Under the pieces are notes generated by a model. It saw only the letters and a list, made by a program, of their open reading frames with translations. It was not told where the DNA came from and did no database searches. From assembly GCA_002699125.1 (NCBI GenBank), contig PABI01000056.1, positions 1 to 64,000 on the forward strand: a DNA stretch of 64,000 bases, read 5' to 3'. This document shows positions 54,531 to 62,553 of this stretch, one piece after another. Positions within the stretch are counted from its first letter, which is position 1, and each line of letters opens with the position of its first letter. This DNA comes from Anaerolineaceae bacterium. GTDB taxonomy: Bacteria > Chloroflexota > Anaerolineae > Promineifilales > Promineifilaceae. The position numbers and the translations under genes were made by a program.

Positions 54531-55616
54531 TCAGGCAAAAGAGGCCAGGCGCACGGGTTGGCGGCGGCGGCCCCAGTGACCGGACTCGTTTTCAAATACA
54601 CCGGCGCAGATTGTATTGCAGGTGGGGCAACGGCCGTTTGCATCCACCCGGTAGCTTTTCAACTGGTACCAATCCCGTTCAATCAGCTTTTCGCCGCACT
54701 GATGGCAGAACGTTGTGTCGCCGGCCCGGTCATGGACGTTGCCGGTGTAGGCGTAGCGCACGCCGTTTTTCATGGCAATGCTGCGCGCCCGGGTGAGCGT
54801 GGCCGGCGGCGTGCGCGGCACATCCATCATTTTGTAGTCAGGGTGGAACGCTGAAAAGTGCAGGGGCACATCTGGCCCAAGTTCCTCGACCACCCACTGC
54901 GTCATTGCTTCCAGTTCTTCGTCAGAATCATTCCAGCCGGGGATGATGAGATTGGTGATCTCAAACCAGACGTCTGTTTCGTGTTTCAGGTAGCGCAGCG
55001 TGTCCAAAACCGGTTGCAGCTCACCGGCACACAGCTTTTTGTAGAAATCTTCGGTGAACCCTTTTAGATCCACATTGGCTGCATCCATGTGCTTGTAGAA
55101 TTCAACACGCGGTTCGTCACAAATGTACCCAGCCGTCACCGCCACGGAGTTGATGCCCCGTTCGCGGCAGGCCTGGGCCACGTCAATGGCATACTCCATG
55201 AAGATGACCGGGTCGTTGTAGGTGAAGGCCACGCTACGGCAGCCCAATCGCTCGGCGGCCTGGGCGATGGCTGCAGGTGAAGCCTGGTCGGCCAGCGTAT
55301 CAATCTCGCGCGATTTGCTGATGTCCCAGTTCTGGCAAAATTTACAGGACAGGTTGCAGCCGGCGGTGCCAAAACTAAGGATGGGCGTGCCGGGCAGAAA
55401 GTGGTTGAGCGGCTTTTTTTCGATGGGGTCGATGCAGTAGCCGGAGGAACGGCCGTACGTGGTCAACACAATGGCATCATCCTGGCGCATGCGTACAAAG
55501 CAGAGACCGCGCTGCCCTTCGCTTAATTTGCAGGCACGCGGGCAGACGTCGCATTGGATACGGCCGTTGGGCAGTTCATGCCAATATTTTGTGGGGAAAC
55601 TCTCTGTTTGGTTCAT
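54531..55616 (-). CDS. amrS: AmmeMemoRadiSam-system radical SAM enzyme
   Basis: The 361-residue protein holds the radical SAM cluster motif CNLSCKFC (C87, C91, C94), an upstream cysteine-rich DVCPRACKL site and a C-terminal zinc-like CHQCGEKL and CPTCNTIC. It matches AmrS, the radical SAM member of the AmmeMemoRadiSam set, whose chemistry is not settled. GAGGTGA precedes the ATG. The amrB gene is divergent, 94 bases upstream. Confidence 0.9.
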   Translation of the reverse strand: MNQTESFPTKYWHELPNGRIQCDVCPRACKLSEGQRGLCFVRMRQDDAIVLTTYGRSSGYCIDPIEKKPLNHFLPGTPILSFGTAGCNLSCKFCQNWDISKSREIDTLADQASPAAIAQAAERLGCRSVAFTYNDPVIFMEYAIDVAQACRERGINSVAVTAGYICDEPRVEFYKHMDAANVDLKGFTEDFYKKLCAGELQPVLDTLRYLKHETDVWFEITNLIIPGWNDSDEELEAMTQWVVEELGPDVPLHFSAFHPDYKMMDVPRTPPATLTRARSIAMKNGVRYAYTGNVHDRAGDTTFCHQCGEKLIERDWYQLKSYRVDANGRCPTCNTICAGVFENESGHWGRRRQPVRLASFA

Positions 55617-55709
55617 CAGCTCACCTCTGTAAAGGACGAATTGTGATCCGGTTACAGTATACTACATGGTGAAGGGTAATCGGTTTTTCGGGTGTAGATG
55701 GAGGGAAAA

Positions 55710-56501
55710 ATGAAAGGTATTCGCCAAACGGCCGTTGCCGGGACATTTTATCCGGCAGACCCTGACCGTTTGAAGACAGTTATCAGACAATTCTTGGATG
55801 AAGCTGAGCTGGCTAAGCTGCCACATTCGCCTAAAGCGATCATTGCGCCCCATGCCGGGTATATCTATTCTGGCTCTGTTGCCGGATCGGCTTTTAAGCC
55901 GCTGGCAGGCAAGTTGGCGGGCGTGCAGCGCGTGGTGCTCATCGGCCCGGCACACACAATGGCGGTACAAGGCCTGGCCACCGTGAGCGTGGACGCCTTT
56001 GCTACGCCGCTGGGGAATGTGCGGGTGGACAGAGCAGCCGTGGCAGCGATCCAATCACTGCCCCAGGTTCAGGTGAATGACGCTGCCCACAGCCGCGAAC
56101 ATGGCCTGGAGGTGATGCTCCCCTTCCTACAAACTTTGGCGGCCAATTTTACCATCGTGCCATTGGTTGCCGGTTCAACCACGGGTGAAGATGTTGCCGA
56201 ACTGTTGCGCCAACTGTGGGGCGGACCGGAAACGCTCATCGTTATCAGCTCGGACCTGAGCCATTATTACGATTATGAAACGGCCGTAAAGTTGGACAAA
56301 AATACGGCCGTAGCCATCGAGCAGCTACGGCCGGATCAATTGGGGCGGGAGAGTGCATGCGGCCGTTTCCCCATTCAAGGCCTTTTGCTTAAAGCCAAAG
56401 AAGAGGGCTTGCAAGCCGTCACCGTTGATTTGCGCAATTCGGGAGATACGGCCGGGAACAAAGACCGCGTGGTTGGCTATGGCGCTTTTTTGTTTGGTTA
56501 A
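55710..56501 (+). CDS. amrB: AmmeMemoRadiSam-system protein B (Memo family)
   Basis: The 263-residue protein has the Memo fold pattern: RQTAVAGTFYPADP, APHAGYIYSGSVAG and VVLIGPAHTM, with conserved His residues that bind metal in the family. The ATG at 55710 has GGAGGG just before it; the upstream ATG at 55698 overlaps that site. With amrS it completes two of the three parts; the AMMECR1 part (AmrA) is not visible here. Confidence 0.9.
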   Translation: MKGIRQTAVAGTFYPADPDRLKTVIRQFLDEAELAKLPHSPKAIIAPHAGYIYSGSVAGSAFKPLAGKLAGVQRVVLIGPAHTMAVQGLATVSVDAFATPLGNVRVDRAAVAAIQSLPQVQVNDAAHSREHGLEVMLPFLQTLAANFTIVPLVAGSTTGEDVAELLRQLWGGPETLIVISSDLSHYYDYETAVKLDKNTAVAIEQLRPDQLGRESACGRFPIQGLLLKAKEEGLQAVTVDLRNSGDTAGNKDRVVGYGAFLFG

Positions 56502-56514
56502 ACGCCTCTGTTTT

Positions 56515-57432
56515 TCATGATCCGCCGGCTAGATTGATTGGCGTTTGGGCCGGTTCCAGCGATTGTAGATAGAGCCAAATTGCCGCCAATTCCATATCGG
56601 TCATCTGGCCGTAATAACGCCAGGGCATAAAGTCGTTAATCTGGCGGCCTGATGGCGTCTGGCCGGTGCGCATCAGCTGGAAGAAGTCGCTCTGAGTCCA
56701 GCCGCCCAATTCACCAGAAGGTGTCAGATTAGGGCCGATAGGCTCGCCGGGTCCGGCCTGTCCGCCCGCCAGTTCCTCACCGTGACAAACGCGGCAGGTG
56801 GCCATATTGACCAGATACTCACCGTAAATTTCGGTAGCGCCCGCTGGCGGTGCTTCGGGCAAGGGAGCATTGTGGTCGATATATTCGGCGGGGATGATAT
56901 CGTCGAACTGGCCCAGGGCGATCAGGATGTACGTCAATGGGGTTAGTTCTGTGGCGGGCGGCACGTTGTCCACTGGGGGTACGGTCTTCAAGTAGGCAAT
57001 CACCGCGCCAAGATCGGCTGTGCTCATGTTTTGAAAGTGCTGCGCCGGCATGACCAGCAGCAGTTTGCCTGTTGGCCCGATGCCGTGCCGGATGGCGCGA
57101 ATCCAATCCGCGTTGCTGTAGGTTCCAACGACACCGCCTTTGCCGCCGGTCAGGTTGGTCGATACGACGGTGCCGATGGCCGGCTCATTGAAGAAAGCCC
57201 GGCCACGCAATCCTTCGCCATGACATTCGCCGCAGGCAACCACGGCTTCCACCAGGTGTTTACCTCGTTCTAGCGTCTCCGGCCTGTTGTCGATGGGCAC
57301 TGCTGCTACGTCCACGTTGTATGTCTGGTTCAGGCGGGAACGGCCGATACTGTACAAAACAACGGCCGCGATGCCAATAATGAAGATGAGGCAGCCCAAA
57401 GCAATTGCAATCCACTTGAATGCTTGTCTCAT
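56515..57432 (-). CDS. Membrane-anchored dihaem cytochrome c
   Basis: This 305-residue protein has an N-terminal anchor (about 7-28) and two c-type haem motifs: CGECH (67-71) and CRVCH (near 213), each in its own cytochrome c domain, with possible Met ligands (M128 or M136). It resembles the electron-carrier subunits of alcohol or aldehyde dehydrogenases and would work outside the membrane. AAGGAAA precedes the ATG. Neighbouring genes give no redox partner. Confidence 0.9.
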   Translation of the reverse strand: MRQAFKWIAIALGCLIFIIGIAAVVLYSIGRSRLNQTYNVDVAAVPIDNRPETLERGKHLVEAVVACGECHGEGLRGRAFFNEPAIGTVVSTNLTGGKGGVVGTYSNADWIRAIRHGIGPTGKLLLVMPAQHFQNMSTADLGAVIAYLKTVPPVDNVPPATELTPLTYILIALGQFDDIIPAEYIDHNAPLPEAPPAGATEIYGEYLVNMATCRVCHGEELAGGQAGPGEPIGPNLTPSGELGGWTQSDFFQLMRTGQTPSGRQINDFMPWRYYGQMTDMELAAIWLYLQSLEPAQTPINLAGGS

Positions 57433-57636
57433 TTTATTGTTTCCTTGTTGATTGGCAGGCAGCGTTAACCAAACGGCCGTTGCCGCCTGCGTTTCGCCAT
57501 AATTTGGTTGTTGTGGTTAGGGATTGAGGTTTAGTACAGTCCGGCAGAAATTAATCCAGTAATGTTATGTCGAGTGCGCCGGACTGTTTAAGTATTGCGC
57601 TGTAGTCAGAACGAATGCGAACTATTGAGCGCAATA

Positions 57637-58461
57637 CTAGTACAGCACGGTCGCGTTGCTCAGGAACCAGCGGGCGGCGGCTTCATCACCAGAAACGGCC
57701 GTACGCCGCATGGCATCGTCTACAGAAATGCGCTCCGAGGCGCGCAAGTGCAGGTCAAACAAATCAATTTCCAGGGTGCAGTCCGGTTCCGCTTTATTGC
57801 CAAATTGATACGTGCCGGTCACTGCTCCGGTAATTTGCAGCACGATGGTGCGCCCGGCCAACTGCTTCTTCAGCTTCTTGGCAATGTCCAGTAGCACCAG
57901 GTCGGTGAGACGGCCGTCGTGTTCCGGCGTGATCACCATCTTTTTGCCCGTGGCGGCGCAGATGTCGTAGCGGTGCATCCATTCGTCACGCGGGTAAATG
58001 ATGTCCATCAGATAGCCAACGTTGCCCACGTCAGGAATGGGAATCTGGCGTACCAGCCAGGGCAGTTTCTGCCGATTTTTAATGGCGCTTGGCCCGCTTT
58101 GGCGGAATTCATCGATGATTTCGGCCGTGGTTTTATCGGCCCGTTCCTCTACTTGCAGCCGGTTGACGCCATCGACGGGCTCTTCAGCCTCTTTGATGTA
58201 GGGATTGCGCACATTTTGCCGAATGAATTCAGACAGGCTGGTGCTGCCGGTCATCGAGCCGGCCAGATGGGCCACCATCTCGCGCACGGTCCACTCGGTG
58301 CAGTAGGTTTGCTGCCGCCAGTCGTCACCCTCCAGGCTTTCTAGCAAGGCCAGTACGCGCTCAAATTCTGTGCGTGAATGTTGGCCCGCTTCGGCATGAG
58401 CGACGGGGGGGATGTCGCCGGCTTTTCTTACAATCTTATTGACTCCAATTGAGATTGACAT
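57637..58461 (-). CDS. Maleylpyruvate isomerase (MDMPI_N)-family protein
   Basis: This 274-residue protein has the DinB/MDMPI N-terminal pattern: WRQQTYCTEWTVREMVAHLAG with metal-binding His, and DEWMHRYDICAATG near the middle. Relatives use mycothiol or bacillithiol, but the thiol in this organism is unknown. The TetR gene lies 27 bases upstream on the same strand, so the pair forms a likely operon. Confidence 0.85.
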   Translation of the reverse strand: MSISIGVNKIVRKAGDIPPVAHAEAGQHSRTEFERVLALLESLEGDDWRQQTYCTEWTVREMVAHLAGSMTGSTSLSEFIRQNVRNPYIKEAEEPVDGVNRLQVEERADKTTAEIIDEFRQSGPSAIKNRQKLPWLVRQIPIPDVGNVGYLMDIIYPRDEWMHRYDICAATGKKMVITPEHDGRLTDLVLLDIAKKLKKQLAGRTIVLQITGAVTGTYQFGNKAEPDCTLEIDLFDLHLRASERISVDDAMRRTAVSGDEAAARWFLSNATVLY

Positions 58462-58488
58462 TGGGTTTTACCTCCATAATAAAAAAAT

Positions 58489-59106
58489 CTACTTTTTCCA
58501 GGCGTCCAAAACCATCTGTACCGCCTGGGGGATTAACTTACCAAACCGCCCCTGGCCGACCGGCAGTTCCGGGTTGTTGGCCAGATGCAGCTCCGTGAGG
58601 CCATGCTGGAAGGCGATGTAAAGATCACGCGCTTCTTCATACGGAATGTCCAACGTAATTTCTTCGCGCTCCAAAATTTGCATAAACTGACCTCGTATTG
58701 AATCTAACCGGGCCAGGCTGACCGCCATGCTCTCTTCTGAGGGCACAAAGCCGGGAACCGGCCGTTGAAACATAAGCTGGTACAAATCCTGGTTTTCCTG
58801 GGCAAACTGCATGTAGGTGCGCAGAGCGCTTTCCAGGTTTTCTCGCAAGGTGCTGTTCTGGTTCGGCCGTTCGTCCATCTGGTGGCCGAATTCCAAAAAC
58901 CCCCGCCGGAACAGCTCATCGTAGATGTCGTTTTTGCTGTCGAAGTAGGTATACAGGGAAGGGGTGCGCATCCCCAGCCGTTTGGCGATCACGCCCAGGC
59001 TGAGCGCGGCCACACCGTTTTCCTGCATCTCCTCGCGGGCGATGCTGAGTATCTTTTCAATGGTTTCTTGTCTTACCTGTTCTCGTCTAGTGAGTTGTTT
59101 AGCCAT
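58489..59106 (-). CDS. TetR-family transcriptional repressor
   Basis: The 205-residue regulator shows the TetR helix-turn-helix (LSIAREEMQENGVAALSLG through SLYTYFDSKNDIYDELF) and a WHG-like C-terminal domain (DLYIAFQHGLTEL). A promoter with an operator over its -10 box stands upstream (59132-59164). It probably represses itself and the MDMPI-like gene. Confidence 0.92.
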   Translation of the reverse strand: MAKQLTRREQVRQETIEKILSIAREEMQENGVAALSLGVIAKRLGMRTPSLYTYFDSKNDIYDELFRRGFLEFGHQMDERPNQNSTLRENLESALRTYMQFAQENQDLYQLMFQRPVPGFVPSEESMAVSLARLDSIRGQFMQILEREEITLDIPYEEARDLYIAFQHGLTELHLANNPELPVGQGRFGKLIPQAVQMVLDAWKK

Positions 59107-59112
59107 GTAAAT

Positions 59113-59164
59113 CCTAATACCGTTAAGTTTTCCTAATACTATTAGGTAAATTGGATTTTGTCAA
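59113..59164 (-). promoter_or_regulatory. Promoter and palindromic operator of the tetR-MDMPI operon
   Basis: On the minus strand TTGACA (59164-59159), 17 bases, TAGTAT (59141-59136). The perfect palindrome CCTAATACTATTAGG (59132-59146) covers the -10 box, and a half-matching copy CCTAATACCGTTAAG follows at 59113-59127. A TetR dimer here would block the polymerase. Confidence 0.82.
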
Positions 59165-59235
59165 GACCCAATTTAAGAGATTGGACCAATTTATTCTAGG
59201 GAAGGCTTTTATAAATTAGACATTATTGGAAATAA

Positions 59236-59310
59236 CTTTATGTCACGCAAAGACGCAAGGGAACCAATATTTTTTCTCCTTTGCGACTTCGCGTGTTTGC
59301 GTGAGACTGC
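59236..59310. repeat. ACGCAAAGACGCAAGG inverted repeat
   Basis: TCACGCAAAGACGCAAGG on the left and CTTTGCGACTTCGCGTG...GCGTGA on the right form a hairpin between the divergent tetR and Mut7-C genes, with the same words as at 24744 and 18769. Confidence 0.6.
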
Positions 59311-59381
59311 TTATCTTCCGATACTCTCTATTGCAAATTGGTCCAATCTTGTGTTGTCAGGCCATGATAAAATAGTGGACC

Positions 59382-60158
59382 ATGGACACTGCCCAGTTTC
59401 GCTTTTATGCTGACCTGAATGATTTTTTGCCGCCGGCGCAGCGGCAACGGCCGTTTCGCCAGCCGGTTTATGATGAGAGGCAATCGGTGAAACATCACAT
59501 CGAGTCGCTGGGGGTGCCGCATACAGAGGTTGAGGTAATTTTGGTGAACGGCCGTTCCGTAGATTTCAACTATCTGGTGCAGGCAGGCGATCAGGTTAGC
59601 GTCTATCCGCCGTTTCACGCCATTGACGTGTCGCCGCTGGCGGCATTACGGCCGTCGCTCACTCCGCCCCATCGCTTTCTGCTGGACAATCATTTAGGCA
59701 AGCTGGCCCGCTATCTACGGCTGCTGGGGTTGGATACGCTGTACGCGGCCAATCACGTGGACGATGCCGAACTGGCCCGCATCGCCCATGAGGAAGAGCG
59801 CATCTTGCTGACGCGGGATCGCGGTTTGCTAAAGCGGGGCAATGTGGTTTATGGGTATTGTTTGCGCACGCGGGACTCAATGGGGCAGTTAACGGCCGTT
59901 CTCCACCGCTTCCAACTCCACGACGAAATAAACCCCTGGACCCGCTGCCTGCGCTGCAATGGCCTGCTGCGACCTGTGGAAAAAGAAACCATTTTGCACC
60001 GCCTGGAGCCCAAAACAAAGCGCTATTTCGATGAATTCCGCCTGTGTGAATCTTGTGGGCAGATTTATTGGCAAGGCTCCCACTTCGCCCGCCTGCAAAG
60101 GATTGTTGATAAGGCGTATGACGCAGGTGACAGTCACCGACAAACTACGTTTGTGTGA
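59382..60158 (+). CDS. Mut7-C ubiquitin-fold / RNase-domain protein
   Basis: This 258-residue protein joins an N-terminal ubiquitin-like fold (about 1-85, LVNGRSVDFNYLVQAGDQVSVYPPF) to a Mut7-C PIN-like RNase domain (about 100-165, LDNHLGKLARYLRLLGLDTL, ILLTRDRGLLKRG) and a four-Cys zinc ribbon (RCLRCNGLL, CESCGQIYW). It may be a toxin-like or RNA-processing nuclease. TAAAAT lies 8 bases before the ATG. It overlaps the convergent methyltransferase by 14 bases. Confidence 0.88.
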   Translation: MDTAQFRFYADLNDFLPPAQRQRPFRQPVYDERQSVKHHIESLGVPHTEVEVILVNGRSVDFNYLVQAGDQVSVYPPFHAIDVSPLAALRPSLTPPHRFLLDNHLGKLARYLRLLGLDTLYAANHVDDAELARIAHEEERILLTRDRGLLKRGNVVYGYCLRTRDSMGQLTAVLHRFQLHDEINPWTRCLRCNGLLRPVEKETILHRLEPKTKRYFDEFRLCESCGQIYWQGSHFARLQRIVDKAYDAGDSHRQTTFV

Positions 60159-60852
60159 GGTGATTGTCACCTTTGGCAGGCTTACGGCCGAAGACCTGAT
60201 CGTAATCTTGCTGCCAGGGGTTGGTGTGGACTTCTTCCAGACCCAGCCCGGTGAGCACGGCTTCAAACTGCGCCACGTTGCGGTAGCGACCTACAAACAG
60301 CTTCGCCTCGCTGCCCTTGCGCCGGGTGACCAGCAACGTGCCGCCCGGCTTCAGCACCCGCACCATCTCTTGCAAAGCGGCCGTATCCGACGGGAAAAAT
60401 TCCAGCGCTTCAAGGCAGGTCACTAAATCAAACTGGTCGTAGGCAAAGGGGAGCCGGTCGGCTGTCTGCTGCACCAAACTGGCACGATGGCCATACGGCT
60501 GTAACTTCACCAACGCAATCCGCAGCATCTTCTCCGACGCATCCAGTCCGACGACACGGCCGTTGAACGTGGGCGCATCCAGCAAAAAGCTGGGCAGCCG
60601 CCCGGTGCCCGTCGCCACATCCAGCACCAGCGGATTTTGCACCCGGCGCAGGCGCACGAGCAGCGGCCGTATCACAAAAAATTGTTCGGCGTCCGGGTCA
60701 AACTCCTTGATGCGGTCGTACTTGTGGGCCGTGATGTCGTACAGCCACACCACCACTCGCCGCCCCAGGTAAACACCTTCCGTGGTTACCAATAACCAGT
60801 AGATTATGGCGGCGAGAACGGCCGTTGTGAGAATGATCGCGATCCAGTGCAT
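60145..60852 (-). CDS. Membrane-anchored class I SAM methyltransferase
   Basis: This 235-residue protein has an N-terminal membrane helix (about 4-24) and an AdoMet loop VLDVATGTGRLPSFLL with a methyltransferase type 11 pattern (LEFFPSDTAALQEMVRVLKPGGTLLV). It may methylate a lipid or quinone. No ribosome site is seen; the upstream 60856-60890 block is repeat. Confidence 0.85.
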   Translation of the reverse strand: MHWIAIILTTAVLAAIIYWLLVTTEGVYLGRRVVVWLYDITAHKYDRIKEFDPDAEQFFVIRPLLVRLRRVQNPLVLDVATGTGRLPSFLLDAPTFNGRVVGLDASEKMLRIALVKLQPYGHRASLVQQTADRLPFAYDQFDLVTCLEALEFFPSDTAALQEMVRVLKPGGTLLVTRRKGSEAKLFVGRYRNVAQFEAVLTGLGLEEVHTNPWQQDYDQVFGRKPAKGDNHLTQT

Positions 60853-60898
60853 TTTCAGTAATCAGTGGTCAGTGGGTCAGTTTACTAAACGTTGGTAG

Positions 60899-61363
60899 TC
60901 ACGGGCTTTCGGTTAACAACCAGGGCAAATTGCCCGTAAATTCCAATTGAAGAACAGGCTTTGGAAAATCTTTTGCAACAAGATTTATTTTTGTTGTGAA
61001 GCCGATATAAAAATCTTCGTCAAGTTGCCGAAAGTTTGCTTGCCGTGTTCTATCATCAATGTGTAAAAAACTCTCATCACCTTGTACTATTCGACCGGTA
61101 ACATGATACCAACCACCGTACAGATGAATACCTGTTTTTAATTCACCCAGCTCATAAACTTCTGCCGCCTTTTTTATATCCACCCCTAACTTTGCTAATA
61201 TGCCACCGAATTTTTTCGGCAAGCCTGGAACAGCTTCTTCAAAATTTCGACAGTACAGGCAACCACATGAAGCTGAGGGTGTGAGCATTTTAGTATAAAA
61301 CGCAATTGTTCTTGCTCTATCAACCTCAATTATCCAATCCAGTATCTTTACTTGTTCAACCAT
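60899..61363 (-). CDS. Unknown protein with a CGCLYC motif
   Basis: The 154-residue protein has an N-terminal helix, CGCLYCRNF (near residues 33-41), which could bind metal or a cofactor, and a C-terminal beta-rich half with GIHLYGGWYHVTGRI. I do not recognise the family. It contains no ACGGCCGT and its gap to the epimerase is 57 bases. Confidence 0.72.
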   Translation of the reverse strand: MVEQVKILDWIIEVDRARTIAFYTKMLTPSASCGCLYCRNFEEAVPGLPKKFGGILAKLGVDIKKAAEVYELGELKTGIHLYGGWYHVTGRIVQGDESFLHIDDRTRQANFRQLDEDFYIGFTTKINLVAKDFPKPVLQLEFTGNLPWLLTESP

Positions 61364-61420
61364 TTATTTGAAACTGCCTTGATAATGAGCAGAAAGACCT
61401 TTCTGACTCCTGATAATTGA

Positions 61421-62425
61421 TCACGACAAATATCCCTCGTCACGTAGCCAATTCTCCGTAATCTGCATGCCTTCTTCAATTGAGACGCGGGATTGAAAGC
61501 CGAGCTGTTCCTGAGCTTTGGTGGGGGGGAATTCGGCTTTGAGGGCGTACATGCGCAGGCGGGGTCGATTGAGTGGTAGATCGAGGCCCAGGAGTTGGTT
61601 GAGGGTAACCAGAATGTGGGCAGCCCAGAACGGGATGCGGCGTGGCTTTTTGCCGCACATGTTGCCATAAAACCCAAACCACTCATTAAACGTCACCACG
61701 GGATCGCACATGTTGTACGCTTCACCGGCGGCTTGGGGGTGAACGGCCGTCAACAGCATCCCATCGATCAAATTATCAATAAAAACCGGGTAGGCATGCC
61801 CCGTGCCATCACCAAAAATGACCGGCGTCCCTTTGCACACCAGCTTGAGCATGTTGATCGTCCAGCTTTGCGCCCGTGGCCCATAAACCAGGCCAGGGCG
61901 AACGGCCGTTACTTCAATCCCCAGCTCCTTGCCTAGCTCAAAAGCACGAATCTCACCCAGGGCTTTGGTACGGCCGTAAATCACCTCCTGCTCCGTGTCC
62001 AGCGGCTGGTCTTCATTAACGTGCAGAACCTTGGGCGGATGGCCGTAGGCGGCAATGGAACTAACGTGGACAAACCGCTTCACGCCAGCCTCCGCTGCCA
62101 GTTGGACAGCCAGAGCCGTGGCCGCCACGTTCAGCGCATACGCTTTTTGTTCGGTGCCGTGCCGCCCCAGCCAGGCGGCCACGTGAAACACAATCTCCTG
62201 GCCTTGCATTGCCTGGCGCATGGCATCCTCGTCCAGCAAATCGGCATGTTGCAGCGTCACGCCCGCTTCCACGACCTGCGGCACCGCGTCCAGATTGCGC
62301 CCGGTGCCGGTCACGATGGCCCCTTCTTCCCGTGCCAGCCGTTCGGCCAGCCGCCCGCCAATAAAGCCGGTGGCCCCGGTGACTAAAACTTTTTTATCTT
62401 TGAGTGCATGGTTAATCATCGTCAT
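61421..62425 (-). CDS. NAD-dependent epimerase/dehydratase (3-beta-HSD-like)
   Basis: The 334-residue extended dehydrogenase has VLVTGATGFIGGRLA at its start and the Tyr-x3-Lys pair (YGRTKALGE). It resembles 3-beta-hydroxysteroid or dihydroflavonol reductases. I start it at the ATG at 62425 (ATG at 62419 is close) because upstream codons to 62512 run into the terminator hairpin at 62489. Confidence 0.88.
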   Translation of the reverse strand: MTMINHALKDKKVLVTGATGFIGGRLAERLAREEGAIVTGTGRNLDAVPQVVEAGVTLQHADLLDEDAMRQAMQGQEIVFHVAAWLGRHGTEQKAYALNVAATALAVQLAAEAGVKRFVHVSSIAAYGHPPKVLHVNEDQPLDTEQEVIYGRTKALGEIRAFELGKELGIEVTAVRPGLVYGPRAQSWTINMLKLVCKGTPVIFGDGTGHAYPVFIDNLIDGMLLTAVHPQAAGEAYNMCDPVVTFNEWFGFYGNMCGKKPRRIPFWAAHILVTLNQLLGLDLPLNRPRLRMYALKAEFPPTKAQEQLGFQSRVSIEEGMQITENWLRDEGYLS

Positions 62426-62488
62426 GAGGCAGATTGTAGTGGAAAAGGGAACGGCCGTCATGCCAATTTTATCTTCGCGTGGATAAAC

Positions 62489-62525
62489 AAAAAGAACGGC
62501 CGTATCCCGCAAGATACGGCCGTTC
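62489..62525 (-). terminator. Terminator built from two facing ACGGCCGT copies
   Basis: GAACGGCCGTATC (62494-62506) and GATACGGCCGTTC (62513-62525) pair over 13 bases with a 6-base loop. On the minus strand the stem is followed by TTTTT (62493-62489). It ends the permease transcript from 62554. Confidence 0.85.
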
Positions 62526-62553
62526 CAAACAAAAGGAGGGTTGGTTATTGTGT

